A DNA stretch of 64,000 nucleotides. It comes from Victivallis lenta (GTDB taxonomy: Bacteria; Verrucomicrobiota; Lentisphaeria; Victivallales; Victivallaceae). The notes under the pieces were generated by a model that searched no databases, had not been told where the DNA came from, and saw only the letters and a program-made list of their open reading frames with translations. Within the stretch, counting starts at the first letter, position 1. Each line of letters starts with the position of its first letter. Of this stretch, positions 26,418 to 34,528 are shown in pieces. The stretch lies in assembly GCF_009695545.1 (NCBI RefSeq), contig NZ_VUNS01000015.1, forward strand, positions 62,001-126,000, read 5' to 3'. The translations under genes and the position numbers were made by a program.

Positions 26418-27629
26418 TTATTTCACCCGCTCCAACAGGAGCCGGCCCAATTTTTCACCGTTTTCGAACATCCGCTTCATATCCTCGGCAGTCGGCATGT
26501 ATTTGACCTGAAACAGCTCGCACGGCTGCTCGGCGCCCATCGCGGTCAGCTCGGCGGCGATCTGCTTGCCGCCCTCCCCGCTCCAGCCGTAAGAACCGAA
26601 GGCGAAGCCGATCTTGTTCTTCGGGCGCAGTCCCTTCACATAACAGAGGATGTCCGCCATGTCCGGGAACACCTGATTGTTCATGGTCGGCGCGCCGAAC
26701 GCCATGAGCCCGCAGTTCGCAACCTCGGTCATGACCGCGCTGCGGTCGTTCACATGCAGGTCCATAACCTTGACCTCGACGCCGGCGGAGCGGATGCCGT
26801 CGGCCAGCGCTTCGGCGAGCCGTTCGGTCGAATGCCACATCGTCGAAAAAGCGACCACCGCGCGCGGCTTCGGCAGCTGCATCGCACAATCGCGGTAGAG
26901 GTCGAGAATCCACCTGATATCCTCCGGACGGCGCCAGATCGGGCCGTGGTCCGGCGCGATCATCTGAATGTCGAGATTCAGCCCCGGCAGCGCGTCGAGC
27001 AGCTCGATCACTTTCGGAGCCAAATGGTTCAGAATGTTCGCAAAATATTTGCGTCCCTCGTATTCGAGGATGAACGGCGCGTATTCGTCCGCAAAACGCC
27101 GGCTGCCGGCCAGGTGCATCCCGAAAGCGTCCTGCGAGAACAGAATCTTCTCGGAGTCGAGATAGGTCACCATGCTGTCCGGCCAGTGCAGCATCTTCGT
27201 TTCGACGAACGCGATGTTTCCCTTGCCGATGCTGATCGCCTCACCGGTCTTGACCGGGGTAATGCCGAGATCGCCGTAGTAGGCGGTCAGCGTCTTCTGC
27301 CCGACGGGGGAAGCGAACACCTTCTCGGGTTTGATCGCCTCGATCGTCGCCGGCAGCCCGCCGGAGTGGTCCGGCTCGGCGTGGTTCGAAACGATATAGT
27401 CGATTTTCGTAACATCGCCGATCACGGAGCGAATCCGCGCCAGCAGCTCGCCGACGAACGGCCCCTTGACCGAGTCGATCAGCGTGATCTTCTCATCGAG
27501 CACGAGAAACGCGTTGTAGGTCGACCCGCGGCCCGTCTCATAGCCGTGAAAATTACGGATGCTCCAGTCGATCGCGCCGACCCAGTAGACGTTCTCGGTT
27601 ACTTTTACTGCTTTGAAATACTCTTCCAT
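26418..27629 (-). CDS. Flavodiiron protein (FprA, rubredoxin:oxygen oxidoreductase)
   Basis: A 403-residue A-type flavoprotein. The N-terminal MBL-type diiron domain has [10 protein letters not shown] (HxExDH) and further ligands near [15 protein letters not shown] and APDHGPIW. The C-terminal flavodoxin domain starts near residue 255 ([16 protein letters not shown]) and has AFGAPTMNN and [10 protein letters not shown]. The enzyme reduces oxygen to water, and in some members nitric oxide, with electrons from rubredoxin. It acts in the cytoplasm as oxygen defence in anaerobes. It sits between the superoxide reductase and rubredoxin genes. Confidence 0.95.
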   Translation of the reverse strand: MEEYFKAVKVTENVYWVGAIDWSIRNFHGYETGRGSTYNAFLVLDEKITLIDSVKGPFVGELLARIRSVIGDVTKIDYIVSNHAEPDHSGGLPATIEAIKPEKVFASPVGQKTLTAYYGDLGITPVKTGEAISIGKGNIAFVETKMLHWPDSMVTYLDSEKILFSQDAFGMHLAGSRRFADEYAPFILEYEGRKYFANILNHLAPKVIELLDALPGLNLDIQMIAPDHGPIWRRPEDIRWILDLYRDCAMQLPKPRAVVAFSTMWHSTERLAEALADGIRSAGVEVKVMDLHVNDRSAVMTEVANCGLMAFGAPTMNNQVFPDMADILCYVKGLRPKNKIGFAFGSYGWSGEGGKQIAAELTAMGAEQPCELFQVKYMPTAEDMKRMFENGEKLGRLLLERVK

Positions 27630-27732
27630 GCTTCACAATCCCGCTATTGAACTGTTTTCTTCTGCATAAAATATAACGCCGGAAACAGCCGTGTCCAGCT
27701 CTTTCCGGCGCAATTTCCTGAAAAAAGCCCGA

Positions 27733-28116
27733 TTATTTCTTCCAGAGGCCGTGAATGTTGCAGTATTCGCGGGCGACAAGGCCCGGCTGGTTCGGCACGT
27801 AGAACGACGCCTGCGGCTTGTCGCCGGGCTTCAGGTAGTAACGGTTCAGGTAGTTGCCGTTTTCGACCTCGATCCACTCGATGTAGTGCTTTTCCTCCAT
27901 CGGGTGCGGAATTTCGCCGACTTTGACCAGAATGCCGTCATTCTGCTCTTCGATCACGGGAATGTGCTTCTCCTTCGAAGCGTCCACGGTACCGGCCTCG
28001 AGCACTTCCATCTCGGCGCCGCAATGGAGCGGCAGCGCGCCGTTGCCGGCGTCGAGCACCTGAATGACCATTCCGCAGAGCCTGCACTTCAGAAACTGTT
28101 TCTTTTCGAGCTGCAT
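27733..28116 (-). CDS. dfx: Desulfoferrodoxin-type superoxide reductase with altered centre I
   Basis: A 127-residue superoxide reductase. Centre II ligands are present: H51 in KHIPVIE, H71 and H77 in HPMEEKHYIEW, and C119 and H122 in EYCNIHG, with the catalytic lysine K50. The N-terminal desulforedoxin domain normally has two CxxC-CC cysteine pairs. Here C11 and C14 are present, but the second pair reads H31-C32, so one iron ligand is changed. The reaction, superoxide to hydrogen peroxide, needs only centre II. It lies 16 bases after the PerR stop in the oxygen-defence operon. Confidence 0.93.
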   Translation of the reverse strand: MQLEKKQFLKCRLCGMVIQVLDAGNGALPLHCGAEMEVLEAGTVDASKEKHIPVIEEQNDGILVKVGEIPHPMEEKHYIEWIEVENGNYLNRYYLKPGDKPQASFYVPNQPGLVAREYCNIHGLWKK

Positions 28117-28132
28117 TTTCTCTTCCTCCTCT

Positions 28133-28519
28133 TCAAGCCTTCTGTTTTCTGCATTTCTGGCATTTGCCGCTCAGTTCCAGATAGAACGAGTCGCAATCCA
28201 GCTCTTCCATAACGGACCGTATTTCACGGTTGATTCCCGAAAACACGGCGGGGGAGACGTCACTGACCGCGCCGCAGACCGTGCAGCGCATGTGATGATG
28301 CTCCGATATATCGCCGTCGAATCTCTTCTGCTTGCCGGCAGTCTCCAGCTTCCGCACGATCCCGGCCTGAGACATCTGCTCCAGATTCCGGTAGACGGTC
28401 CCGAGGCTGATGGTCGGAAGCTTGACGCGCAGCGCCGCATACAGTTCATCGGCGGTCGGATGGGTTTTGACGGAACGCAACTCCTTCAGGATCGCCTCCC
28501 GCTGGGCTGTTCGATTCAT
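28133..28519 (-). CDS. Fur-family peroxide-type regulator (PerR-like)
   Basis: A 128-residue Fur-family repressor. A winged helix is followed by a SEHHHMRCTVCG segment (metal and zinc ligands) and the second zinc pair CQKC near the end. The GTVYRNLEQM recognition helix is typical. PerR-like members derepress oxidative-stress genes when metal-bound histidines are oxidised. Being first in the operon with superoxide reductase, flavodiiron protein and rubredoxin points to PerR rather than Fur. A Fur-like half-box lies just after the promoter, which suggests autoregulation. GGAGGAG precedes the ATG. Confidence 0.88.
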   Translation of the reverse strand: MNRTAQREAILKELRSVKTHPTADELYAALRVKLPTISLGTVYRNLEQMSQAGIVRKLETAGKQKRFDGDISEHHHMRCTVCGAVSDVSPAVFSGINREIRSVMEELDCDSFYLELSGKCQKCRKQKA

Positions 28520-28543
28520 GGCCGCTCTCCTCCTGCCAATATT

Positions 28544-28554
28544 TGATAATCATT
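28544..28554. promoter_or_regulatory. Fur/PerR-type operator core
   Basis: TGATAATCATT matches eleven consecutive bases of the classic Fur box core. It lies just downstream of the -10 element of the operon promoter, where a bound repressor would block transcription. The flanks do not extend the match. Confidence 0.5.
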
Positions 28555-28566
28555 CCTTCTTTTCAT

Positions 28567-28595
28567 ACTATACACGGGCTCCCGTCCCGATGCAA
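28567..28595 (-). promoter_or_regulatory. Promoter of the PerR/SOR/flavodiiron/rubredoxin operon
   Basis: On the minus strand TTGCAT (28590-28595), 17 bases, TATAGT (28567-28572). It faces away from the promoter of the PHP gene 34 bases further on. Confidence 0.65.
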
Positions 28596-28628
28596 GCATT
28601 TTTTTGGAAAAATACCCGATTTTTCGAG

Positions 28629-28656
28629 TTGAAACCCGCCGCCCCGCCGCTATATT
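28629..28656 (+). promoter_or_regulatory. Promoter of the PHP-domain gene
   Basis: TTGAAA (28629-28634), 16 bases of GC-rich spacer, TATATT (28651-28656). It is divergent from the PerR operon promoter, so the Fur-like site could influence only the other direction. Confidence 0.6.
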
Positions 28657-28708
28657 AGCTTCATCATGCGATTGTACAACACAGCGAATATGGAAAAGGA
28701 GGATGCCG

Positions 28709-30070
28709 ATGATCAGCAAAGAGGAGCTCAGGCCGCTTGAACTGGAACTCAATTCGCCCGACCGCGCGATCCGGAAAAACGCACTTGCCGAAATCGCCGA
28801 ACTGTGCCGCAACCGCCAGCTGCCGTCCGAACCGGCCGGCACGCTGCACAACATGCACTGTCACACCTGTTACAGCTACAACGGCTACAACTATACGCCG
28901 GCGTATATCGCCTACCTCGCGAAGAAGTCCGGCTGGCTGGCGGCCGGGATCATCGACTTCGACGTGCTCGACGCCGTCGAGGAGTTCCGCGAAAGCGCCG
29001 AGGAACTCGACATCAACTACTCCTGCGGAATCGAAACGCGCGTGTTTTTCAAGGAGCTGGCCGACGTATCGATCAACTCTCCCGGAGAACCCGGCATCGC
29101 CTACCATCTCGGGCTCGGCTTCGACACCGGAGAAATTCCGCCCTGCGCCCGCGAGTTCGCGCACACGATGCGCGCGCAGGCGGCCGCGCGCATCAAAAAA
29201 ATCATCGGCCTTGTGAACGATAAACTCGACCCGGTCCGGCTCGACTTCGAAAAGGACGTCACCGCACTGACCCCGGCCGGAAATGCGACCGAACGCCATC
29301 TCTGTCAGGCCTACCGCGAAAAAGCCGAAGCGCTTTTCACCCGTCGGGAGACGCTGGCCGAATTCTGGAGCGCCAAGCTCGGCATTCCGGCCGCCGAGGC
29401 CGTCAAGCTCATCGACAACCCGGTCAAGCTCGAAGCGAAGATCCGTTCCGCGACCATGAAAAAGGGCGGAGTCGGCTACATCGCGCCGACGCCGCAATCC
29501 TTCCCGCCGCTCGAAGCCTTCAACAGCTTCATTCTCGAATGCGGCGCGATCCCGACCATCGCGTGGCTCAACGGGCTCTCCGGCGGAGAGGCCGACGTCG
29601 ACCGGTTGCTCGACCTGCATATCGGCAAGGGCGCGGCGATGCTGAACATCATCCCCGACCGCAACTGCTATCCGGACAACCCGGCCCGTACCGCCCGCCA
29701 CCTCGCCGAGCTCGACCGCGTGGTGGCTGCCTGCGTCGAACGCGACCTGCCGGTCGTCATCGGCACGGAAATGAATGCGCCGGGCCTCAAGCTCGTCGAC
29801 GACATCAACTGCGAAGGGCTGCGCAAGCACGCCGAAACCTTCATCGCCGGCGCGCGGATTCTCGCCGGTCATACGCTGTTTTCGAAGCTCAGCCGCGGCT
29901 ACCTGAGCGACTGGGCCAAACGCGAGCTGCCCGGCCGCAGGGAGCGGAACGCCTTTTATGCGCGCCTCGGCGAATGCCTGACGCCGTCCCGCTTCGAGAC
30001 GGTGCGGGAGTGGCCCGAAAGCGCCGAAAAGGTGAAATCCATGATCGATTCCATCGAACCGACCGCCTGA
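28709..30070 (+). CDS. PHP-domain metal-dependent hydrolase, unknown substrate
   Basis: A 453-residue protein. After a helical N-terminus the PHP motif NMHCHTCYSYNGYNYTP appears at about residue 50, followed by IIDFDVLDAVEEF, a GIETRVFF segment, and late motifs IGTEMNAPG and ILAGHTLFSK that supply further metal ligands. The layout is that of a PHP hydrolase enlarged by a helical insert at about 165-260. AAGGAGG is placed best for the ATG at 28709, not the ATG it touches at 28703. Promoter and terminator show a single-gene unit. The substrate is not deducible. Confidence 0.78.
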   Translation: MISKEELRPLELELNSPDRAIRKNALAEIAELCRNRQLPSEPAGTLHNMHCHTCYSYNGYNYTPAYIAYLAKKSGWLAAGIIDFDVLDAVEEFRESAEELDINYSCGIETRVFFKELADVSINSPGEPGIAYHLGLGFDTGEIPPCAREFAHTMRAQAAARIKKIIGLVNDKLDPVRLDFEKDVTALTPAGNATERHLCQAYREKAEALFTRRETLAEFWSAKLGIPAAEAVKLIDNPVKLEAKIRSATMKKGGVGYIAPTPQSFPPLEAFNSFILECGAIPTIAWLNGLSGGEADVDRLLDLHIGKGAAMLNIIPDRNCYPDNPARTARHLAELDRVVAACVERDLPVVIGTEMNAPGLKLVDDINCEGLRKHAETFIAGARILAGHTLFSKLSRGYLSDWAKRELPGRRERNAFYARLGECLTPSRFETVREWPESAEKVKSMIDSIEPTA

Positions 30071-30089
30071 TTCCCGTAACTCGTTCATT

Positions 30090-30113
30090 GGCCGGAAGCT
30101 GTCGGCTTCCGGC
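30090..30113 (+). terminator. Hairpin terminator after the PHP gene
   Basis: GGCCGGAAGC pairs with GCTTCCGGCC around a four-base loop. The following T-run is short (GTTTCC), so strength is uncertain. Confidence 0.6.
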
Positions 30114-30202
30114 CGTTTCCCGCGCCTTTTCTGAGGCGCATTGTCCCGATTTTGTCAAGTCTTTTTTCGAACTTTTTTTCATGAAAAGATCGCGATTCCG
30201 AT

Positions 30203-30231
30203 TTGAATTATTGACGTACCGCGGCTAAATT
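30203..30231 (+). promoter_or_regulatory. Likely dnaA promoter
   Basis: TTGAAT (30203-30208), 17 bases, TAAATT (30226-30231). Transcription would start near 30238 and give a leader of about 285 bases. A CGCCTC/GAGGCG hairpin (30243-30262) lies at the very start of that leader. Confidence 0.5.
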
Positions 30232-30263
30232 GATCAGTGTTGCGCCTCAAGCGAAAGAGGCGG

Positions 30264-30296
30264 GTTGTTAATAAGTTGTTGATGAGTTGTCAATGG
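30264..30296 (+). repeat. Three tandem 11-base repeats upstream of dnaA
   Basis: GTTGTTAATAA, GTTGTTGATGA and GTTGTCAATGG follow one another without gaps, and a degenerate fourth unit follows to about 30306. The 11-base spacing is close to one helical turn, so a protein could bind repeatedly on one DNA face. No perfect DnaA box is near; the closest is TTTTCCACC at about 30331. The rest of the 453-base gap 30071-30523 holds only the terminator, promoter and hairpin noted here. Confidence 0.55.
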
Positions 30297-30523
30297 TGTT
30301 GAATCGTGGAATTTCCGCTCAAAAACGGCGGATTTTCCACCCGGCGCAGAGGGAGGCGCGGATTCGGTTCGCAACTGCCTTGCAATGAATCGGCATGGTA
30401 CGGGAAAGAGGTCAATCGGCCGCAGGGCAGTTTGAGTCCATTTTAAAAGCAGTCGCGCATGCATCCCTGAAAGCGGATGTTTTTGAAATGGGCTTAAAGC
30501 AAAAAAACAGGTATATTGGAGTT

Positions 30524-31921
30524 ATGGATTCGCAAGAGAGCCGCGTGGCGAAAATCTGGTCTGTCGCCGCGGATCGTCTGATGGAGCAGAACAAGCATCT
30601 GTACCGTCAGTGGTTCCGGAAGATCACCCCCCTCGCCGTAGAGGGAGCGACACTGAAACTCGGTGTTTCGGACGATTTTTTCGCGAGCATCATCGAAGAT
30701 CAGTACGACGACCTGATTCTTGAGGCGCTCGCCGGAATCGGGGGAGTCAGCTACAGCTATGAACTCGAACCCGGCCATGAACCCGTTCTCGAAGAAAACA
30801 TCCGCCCGGCCGCAGAAAACGAAAAGGCGCAGGCCGCGGCCGAACCGGTCCGGCCGCGGAGTGCGGAACATAAAAACACATCCGCCCCGATCAGCCTCGA
30901 GGAACACACCTTCGAGAATTTCGTGGTCGGCGCCGAAAACCGTTTCGGCTATGCGGCGGCGCGCGCCGTTGCCGAAGCGCCGGGCAAGGTCTACAACCCG
31001 CTGTTCCTCTACGGTGTCAGCGGAGTCGGCAAGACCCATCTGCTGCACGCGATCGCCTCGACGGTGCGCCGGAACTCCGACAGGATGGTCGTGCGTTCGA
31101 CCACCTGCGACGAACTGCTGAACGATTTCTACTACAATCTGCTCGACAAGAAGAATCTGAACACCTTCCGCTCGAATCTGCGCAATGTCGACGTGCTGCT
31201 GATCGACGACGTCCAGATGCTCTCCGGAAAGACGCAGATGCAGGTCGAATTCTTCAACGTCTTCAACATGCTCTACAACCAGCACAAGCAGATCGTGCTG
31301 ACTTCTGACCGGCAGCCGTGCGAGATCGCCGATCTCGACAAGCGGCTCGAAACCCGCTTTGAGCAGGGCATGACCGCCGAGGTCTGTCCGCCCGAATACG
31401 AAGCGCGGCTGTCGATCCTGCGCATGATGCGCAGCGAGACGCTCGTACAGAGCATCCTCGACGATTCGCTGCTGGAGTTTCTCGCGGCCAACATCGCCTC
31501 GAATGTGCGGCGGCTGCGCGGCGCGTTCATCCGCCTCGCCTCCTACGCATCGTTCAGCGGCAAAGGCAAGCTTGAGATCAGCCAGGCCGAAGAGCTGCTG
31601 CAGAGCCAGCTCGCCCAGGAGAGCTCGGCCCGCGATATTTCGATCGAGTCGATCCAGCGTACGGTCGCTTCCCATTTCGGCGTCACGATGACCGACATCC
31701 TGAGCGAGAAGCGCAATCGCGGCATTGCCGAACCGCGCATGATCGCCATGTTTCTATGCCGCGAGCTGACCAAAAGCTCGTCGAACGAAGTAGGCTCCGC
31801 CTTCGGCCGGAACCACGCGACGGTGCTCCATGCGGAGAAGAAGGTGCCGCAGCTCTGCGAAGCCAATGAAGGCGTGCGCCGGGCGATCTCCCAGATCAAG
31901 CGCCAGCTGCAGCGCGGCTGA
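30524..31921 (+). CDS. dnaA: Chromosomal replication initiator protein DnaA
   Basis: A 465-residue DnaA. Domain I starts with KIWSVAADRLMEQNK, and a variable linker runs to about residue 125. The AAA+ domain has TFENFVVGAENRFGYAAA, Walker A GVSGVGKT near 163, Walker B LLIDDVQML and sensor LTSDRQP. The C-terminal DNA-binding domain has AMFLCRELT and GRNHATVLHA. It binds DnaA boxes and opens the origin. The start at 30524 (GGAG two bases before ATG) matches the usual domain I start; longer in-frame versions are less likely. No dnaN, recF or gyrB follows, so the gene order is not the classic origin cluster. Confidence 0.95.
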   Translation: MDSQESRVAKIWSVAADRLMEQNKHLYRQWFRKITPLAVEGATLKLGVSDDFFASIIEDQYDDLILEALAGIGGVSYSYELEPGHEPVLEENIRPAAENEKAQAAAEPVRPRSAEHKNTSAPISLEEHTFENFVVGAENRFGYAAARAVAEAPGKVYNPLFLYGVSGVGKTHLLHAIASTVRRNSDRMVVRSTTCDELLNDFYYNLLDKKNLNTFRSNLRNVDVLLIDDVQMLSGKTQMQVEFFNVFNMLYNQHKQIVLTSDRQPCEIADLDKRLETRFEQGMTAEVCPPEYEARLSILRMMRSETLVQSILDDSLLEFLAANIASNVRRLRGAFIRLASYASFSGKGKLEISQAEELLQSQLAQESSARDISIESIQRTVASHFGVTMTDILSEKRNRGIAEPRMIAMFLCRELTKSSSNEVGSAFGRNHATVLHAEKKVPQLCEANEGVRRAISQIKRQLQRG

Positions 31922-31961
31922 GCGGCATCCCCCCTCCCGGCGGCAGAATTGCCCGTCGATG

Positions 31962-31997
31962 CAAAAACCGGCCGTTCCCCTCCCGGAGAACGGCCGG
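31962..31997 (-). terminator. Terminator for the tandem-repeat secreted protein gene
   Basis: CCGGCCGTTC pairs with GAACGGCCGG. Read on the minus strand it is followed by TTTTT. It lies between the convergent stops of dnaA and the secreted protein gene. Confidence 0.7.
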
Positions 31998-32015
31998 CTG
32001 TCGTATCAATCCGGC

Positions 32016-32891
32016 TTACTGATAACGGATCACCACCGCATTGGGCACGCCGAAGGAATTTCCCTGCTTTCCGTCATGGGCGGGAATCTCAACGGTTCCC
32101 GCCGGAAACTGCTTCGAATAAATCGAATCCGTAAATCTGGCGGAACCGGCGCTCCACACGGTCTTTCCCTCCTCTTTTCTCCACCCCTCCGGAATGGCGG
32201 GAGTGCCGCGGTCCTGAACCAGAAGATAAAGCTTCGCCGGCTTCTTCAATACGAAGGAGTAGCCCGCGCCGGGCCGGTTCGAGGCGCCGCGCGGAACGGA
32301 GATCAGCGGCAGATCCTTCAGAAAAGCCGGAAATTCGCCGAAAACGAAATTTCCTCCGACGACCCGCATCCGGTTTTTGGGCAGCATCCGGCTTTCCGTC
32401 GCCGGGGAAGCGAGCGCGTCCCTGTCCGAATCGGTGATCACCAGCGCGTTGGGAATGCCGAAGTTGCCGCCCTGCCTGCCGTCATGGGCCGGCACCTCCA
32501 CCTTCCCCGGCGCATCAAGCTGCTTCAGGTAGACGGAATCCGTAAAATTGTCTCCCCAGCAAACGGTGGCGGGAAGCCTGGTCCACCCCTCCGGAACGGC
32601 GGGGGTGCCGCGATTCTGGACCAGCAGATAAATCCTGGCCGGGCGGTCGACCGAAACCGAATAAGCGGCTCCCGGCTGGCCGGCCGCACCGCGGGGAACG
32701 GAGACAAACGTCTCCCCCGCCAGATCCGCCGGCAGAGCGGTAATCGGGAATCCGGCGTTGACGACCCGGTTTTTCCCGTAGATTTTGAATTTGCTCACCT
32801 TCGCGTTGCCGGTCAGGTCCGAAACCTGAACCTCAGCAGCGCCCGCAGCCAGGATTGCCGCGGCAATTCCGAGAATTCCGATCACTTTCAT
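32016..32891 (-). CDS. Secreted protein made of two copies of an unknown domain
   Basis: A 291-residue protein. A signal peptide (IGILGIAAAILAAGAAE) is followed by two homologous blocks of about 125 residues. Shared motifs are SVPRGA, YLLVQNRGTPAVPEGW / YLLVQDRGTPAIPEGW, FTDSVYLKQ / FTDSIYSKQ, VPAHDGRQGGNFGIPNALVI and IPAHDGKQGNSFGVPNAVVI. Each block looks like a beta-sandwich module, possibly carbohydrate binding, but I know no family for it. The ATG at 32891 is followed by the signal peptide directly. It is probably transcribed separately from a promoter inside the end of the upstream gene. Confidence 0.75.
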   Translation of the reverse strand: MKVIGILGIAAAILAAGAAEVQVSDLTGNAKVSKFKIYGKNRVVNAGFPITALPADLAGETFVSVPRGAAGQPGAAYSVSVDRPARIYLLVQNRGTPAVPEGWTRLPATVCWGDNFTDSVYLKQLDAPGKVEVPAHDGRQGGNFGIPNALVITDSDRDALASPATESRMLPKNRMRVVGGNFVFGEFPAFLKDLPLISVPRGASNRPGAGYSFVLKKPAKLYLLVQDRGTPAIPEGWRKEEGKTVWSAGSARFTDSIYSKQFPAGTVEIPAHDGKQGNSFGVPNAVVIRYQ

Positions 32892-32948
32892 ATCGATGTC
32901 TCCATGGGGTTGTTGACAGGAGTGGATTCCCTGCATCCACGCTCCTTC

Positions 32949-32977
32949 AATATACGTGATCATGGAGAAAAAATCAA
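32949..32977 (-). promoter_or_regulatory. Promoter of the tandem-domain secreted protein gene
   Basis: On the minus strand TTGATT (32972-32977), 17 bases, TATATT (32949-32954). It overlaps the 3' end of the DUF4380-like gene. Confidence 0.55.
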
Positions 32978-33817
32978 ATCCTGTCTTTCGAGGCGCCGGC
33001 GATGCACGAGCGTTTTCGACTCTCCCCGCGACAGGGTCCACTCCGGGCCGACCATCTCCACTTCAAAGTACTTCCGGCAGTAATAGATGCTGAACGGCGC
33101 CTCCCCCGCCGGCCGCGGCAGCACCGGCTGCTCCGGAGAAAGCGTGTGCCATGCGGTGACACCGCCCAGCCGGCAGCCGATCCCCCCGGCCGGGGACGAA
33201 ATGAACGCTTTGGCCCTCTCCCGCCGGGCGGCAAGCTTTATCCGCCCCGTCTCCCGGCCGGGCCTGAAGGATTCACCGCCCCGGATCTCCGGCACGGCTC
33301 CGTCGCGTCCGTCGGGAATCATCACCTCTCCGCCGTTCCGGAACTGGATGATCTCCCTGATCGCCCAGCGCTGCGGCCGGTCGGAAACATTGATCATGGT
33401 ATCCTGAAAAATAATCTCCGGCTCGCTTTCCGCCAGCATGACGAGCCGCTCGAAGCGTATGCCGTAGTGAGGAGAGTCCGGCATGCGCAGCAGCAGTCCC
33501 TTTCCTCGAAATTCATGGGTGCCGGGAAGCTGGTCCGGTTCCGGATGCGGCGGCCACAAGCCTTTCGGCCATGCGCTCTGCGGCGCCGGAAGAAGCTTGG
33601 AGCCGCCGTAGTTGCGCCAGCCGGCGAAGACCTCTTCCATGCTGTTCCAGAGCAGATTCTCACCGTCCGGCTTCAGCCGCAACGAGAGAATCCGATTGAA
33701 ACGCGGCACGGCGATCAGCTCCACCAGGCCGTTGTCCATCACAAACGCGGGGTGGCCGGCGTAATCCGACAGCGTGATCTCGGTCCCGGAACCCGGGACT
33801 CCCGCCGCAGGCAGCAA
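32960..33817 (-). CDS. DUF4380-like (aldose-epimerase-fold) secreted protein, start disrupted
   Basis: The body has the DUF4380 pattern: VMDNGLVELIAVPRFNRILS, NLLWNSMEEVFAGW, NYGGSKLLPAPQSAWP and WPPHPEPDQLPGTHEF, with a late beta-strand-rich part. The fold resembles galactose mutarotase, and a carbohydrate role is likely. The only near start codon, TTG at 33817, falls inside what reads as a signal peptide. Codons from about 33850 encode FKAVILAICGLTLLPAAG directly after an in-frame TGA, with no ATG. A lost start codon, or a sequencing error shared with the broken gene upstream, is likely. Confidence 0.65.
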   Translation of the reverse strand: MLPAAGVPGSGTEITLSDYAGHPAFVMDNGLVELIAVPRFNRILSLRLKPDGENLLWNSMEEVFAGWRNYGGSKLLPAPQSAWPKGLWPPHPEPDQLPGTHEFRGKGLLLRMPDSPHYGIRFERLVMLAESEPEIIFQDTMINVSDRPQRWAIREIIQFRNGGEVMIPDGRDGAVPEIRGGESFRPGRETGRIKLAARRERAKAFISSPAGGIGCRLGGVTAWHTLSPEQPVLPRPAGEAPFSIYYCRKYFEVEMVGPEWTLSRGESKTLVHRRRLERQDLIFSP

Positions 33818-33855
33818 GGTCAGCCCGCATATCGCAAGGATTACCGCTTTGAACG

Positions 33856-34503
33856 GTCAGGCACTCATCCTTCCATTCACTCCGGTTCGCGCCGGGGAGA
33901 GTGCAGCGCAGGAAGAGACGCCACTCATCCGCCAGCGGAGCCCCGTCGGCAAGCAGCTCCGCACGCTGGCGGACCGAACCGTCCGGACGGAACTCGTAGT
34001 CCCGGACGAACCAGATCGGCGCCGCATTGGCCCGCCACAACGAGTATGAGCGCAACCTGCCGGCGAATCGCAGCGGCAGCGAACCGTCGCGGCTGCGGAC
34101 AAGGCACTCCGTCTCCGTGTCCAGCTCGGCGAAGTCCGGCCGGCAGGCCGGCCGCGACTGCCGGCCGAAACCACGGTCGGTCCCCCAGCGGCAATCCCGG
34201 ATCAGCGGCGAACCGCCCGGAGAACGCCACTCGCGGATGCCGCCGCCCGCACGGCGGTTCAAACAGAACGACCGCGCAGGCCCAGTCGTCCCGGCCGCCG
34301 AAATGGTCCAGCCTCCGCAGATCGGCCGCGCCGTACCGCACAGGGTCCGGAAAGTTCAACTCCAGCGTCCCGGCCCCGTTCCAGGCGGCGATCCGCGCAT
34401 CGCGCAACGCGGGCGGAACCAGAGCCCCCCGCCAGACCGTGTTCGTGCCCGGGTGCCGGTAGCCCGGCTGGATGTTTCAGCGTGAAACGGATTCTCTCAT
34501 TCA
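33856..34503 (-). pseudogene. Frame-disrupted gene of the carbohydrate locus
   Basis: A coding stretch spread over three frames. It opens at the ATG at 34503 (MNERIRFTLKHPAG), shifts to the frame reading GYRHPGTNTVWRGALVPPAL and ELNFPDPVRYGAADLRRLDH as far as VVLFEPP, and shifts again near 34250 to the frame reading GGGIREWRSPGGSPLIRDC and LADEWRLFLRCTLPGANRS. Each section reads as plausible protein. There are therefore two frameshifts: true decay or base-calling errors. The family is not recognised. It sits between the DUF4838 and DUF4380-like genes and would be in their operon. Confidence 0.55.
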
Positions 34504-34528
34504 TGATCAGTCACTCCTTTCCGGATTT

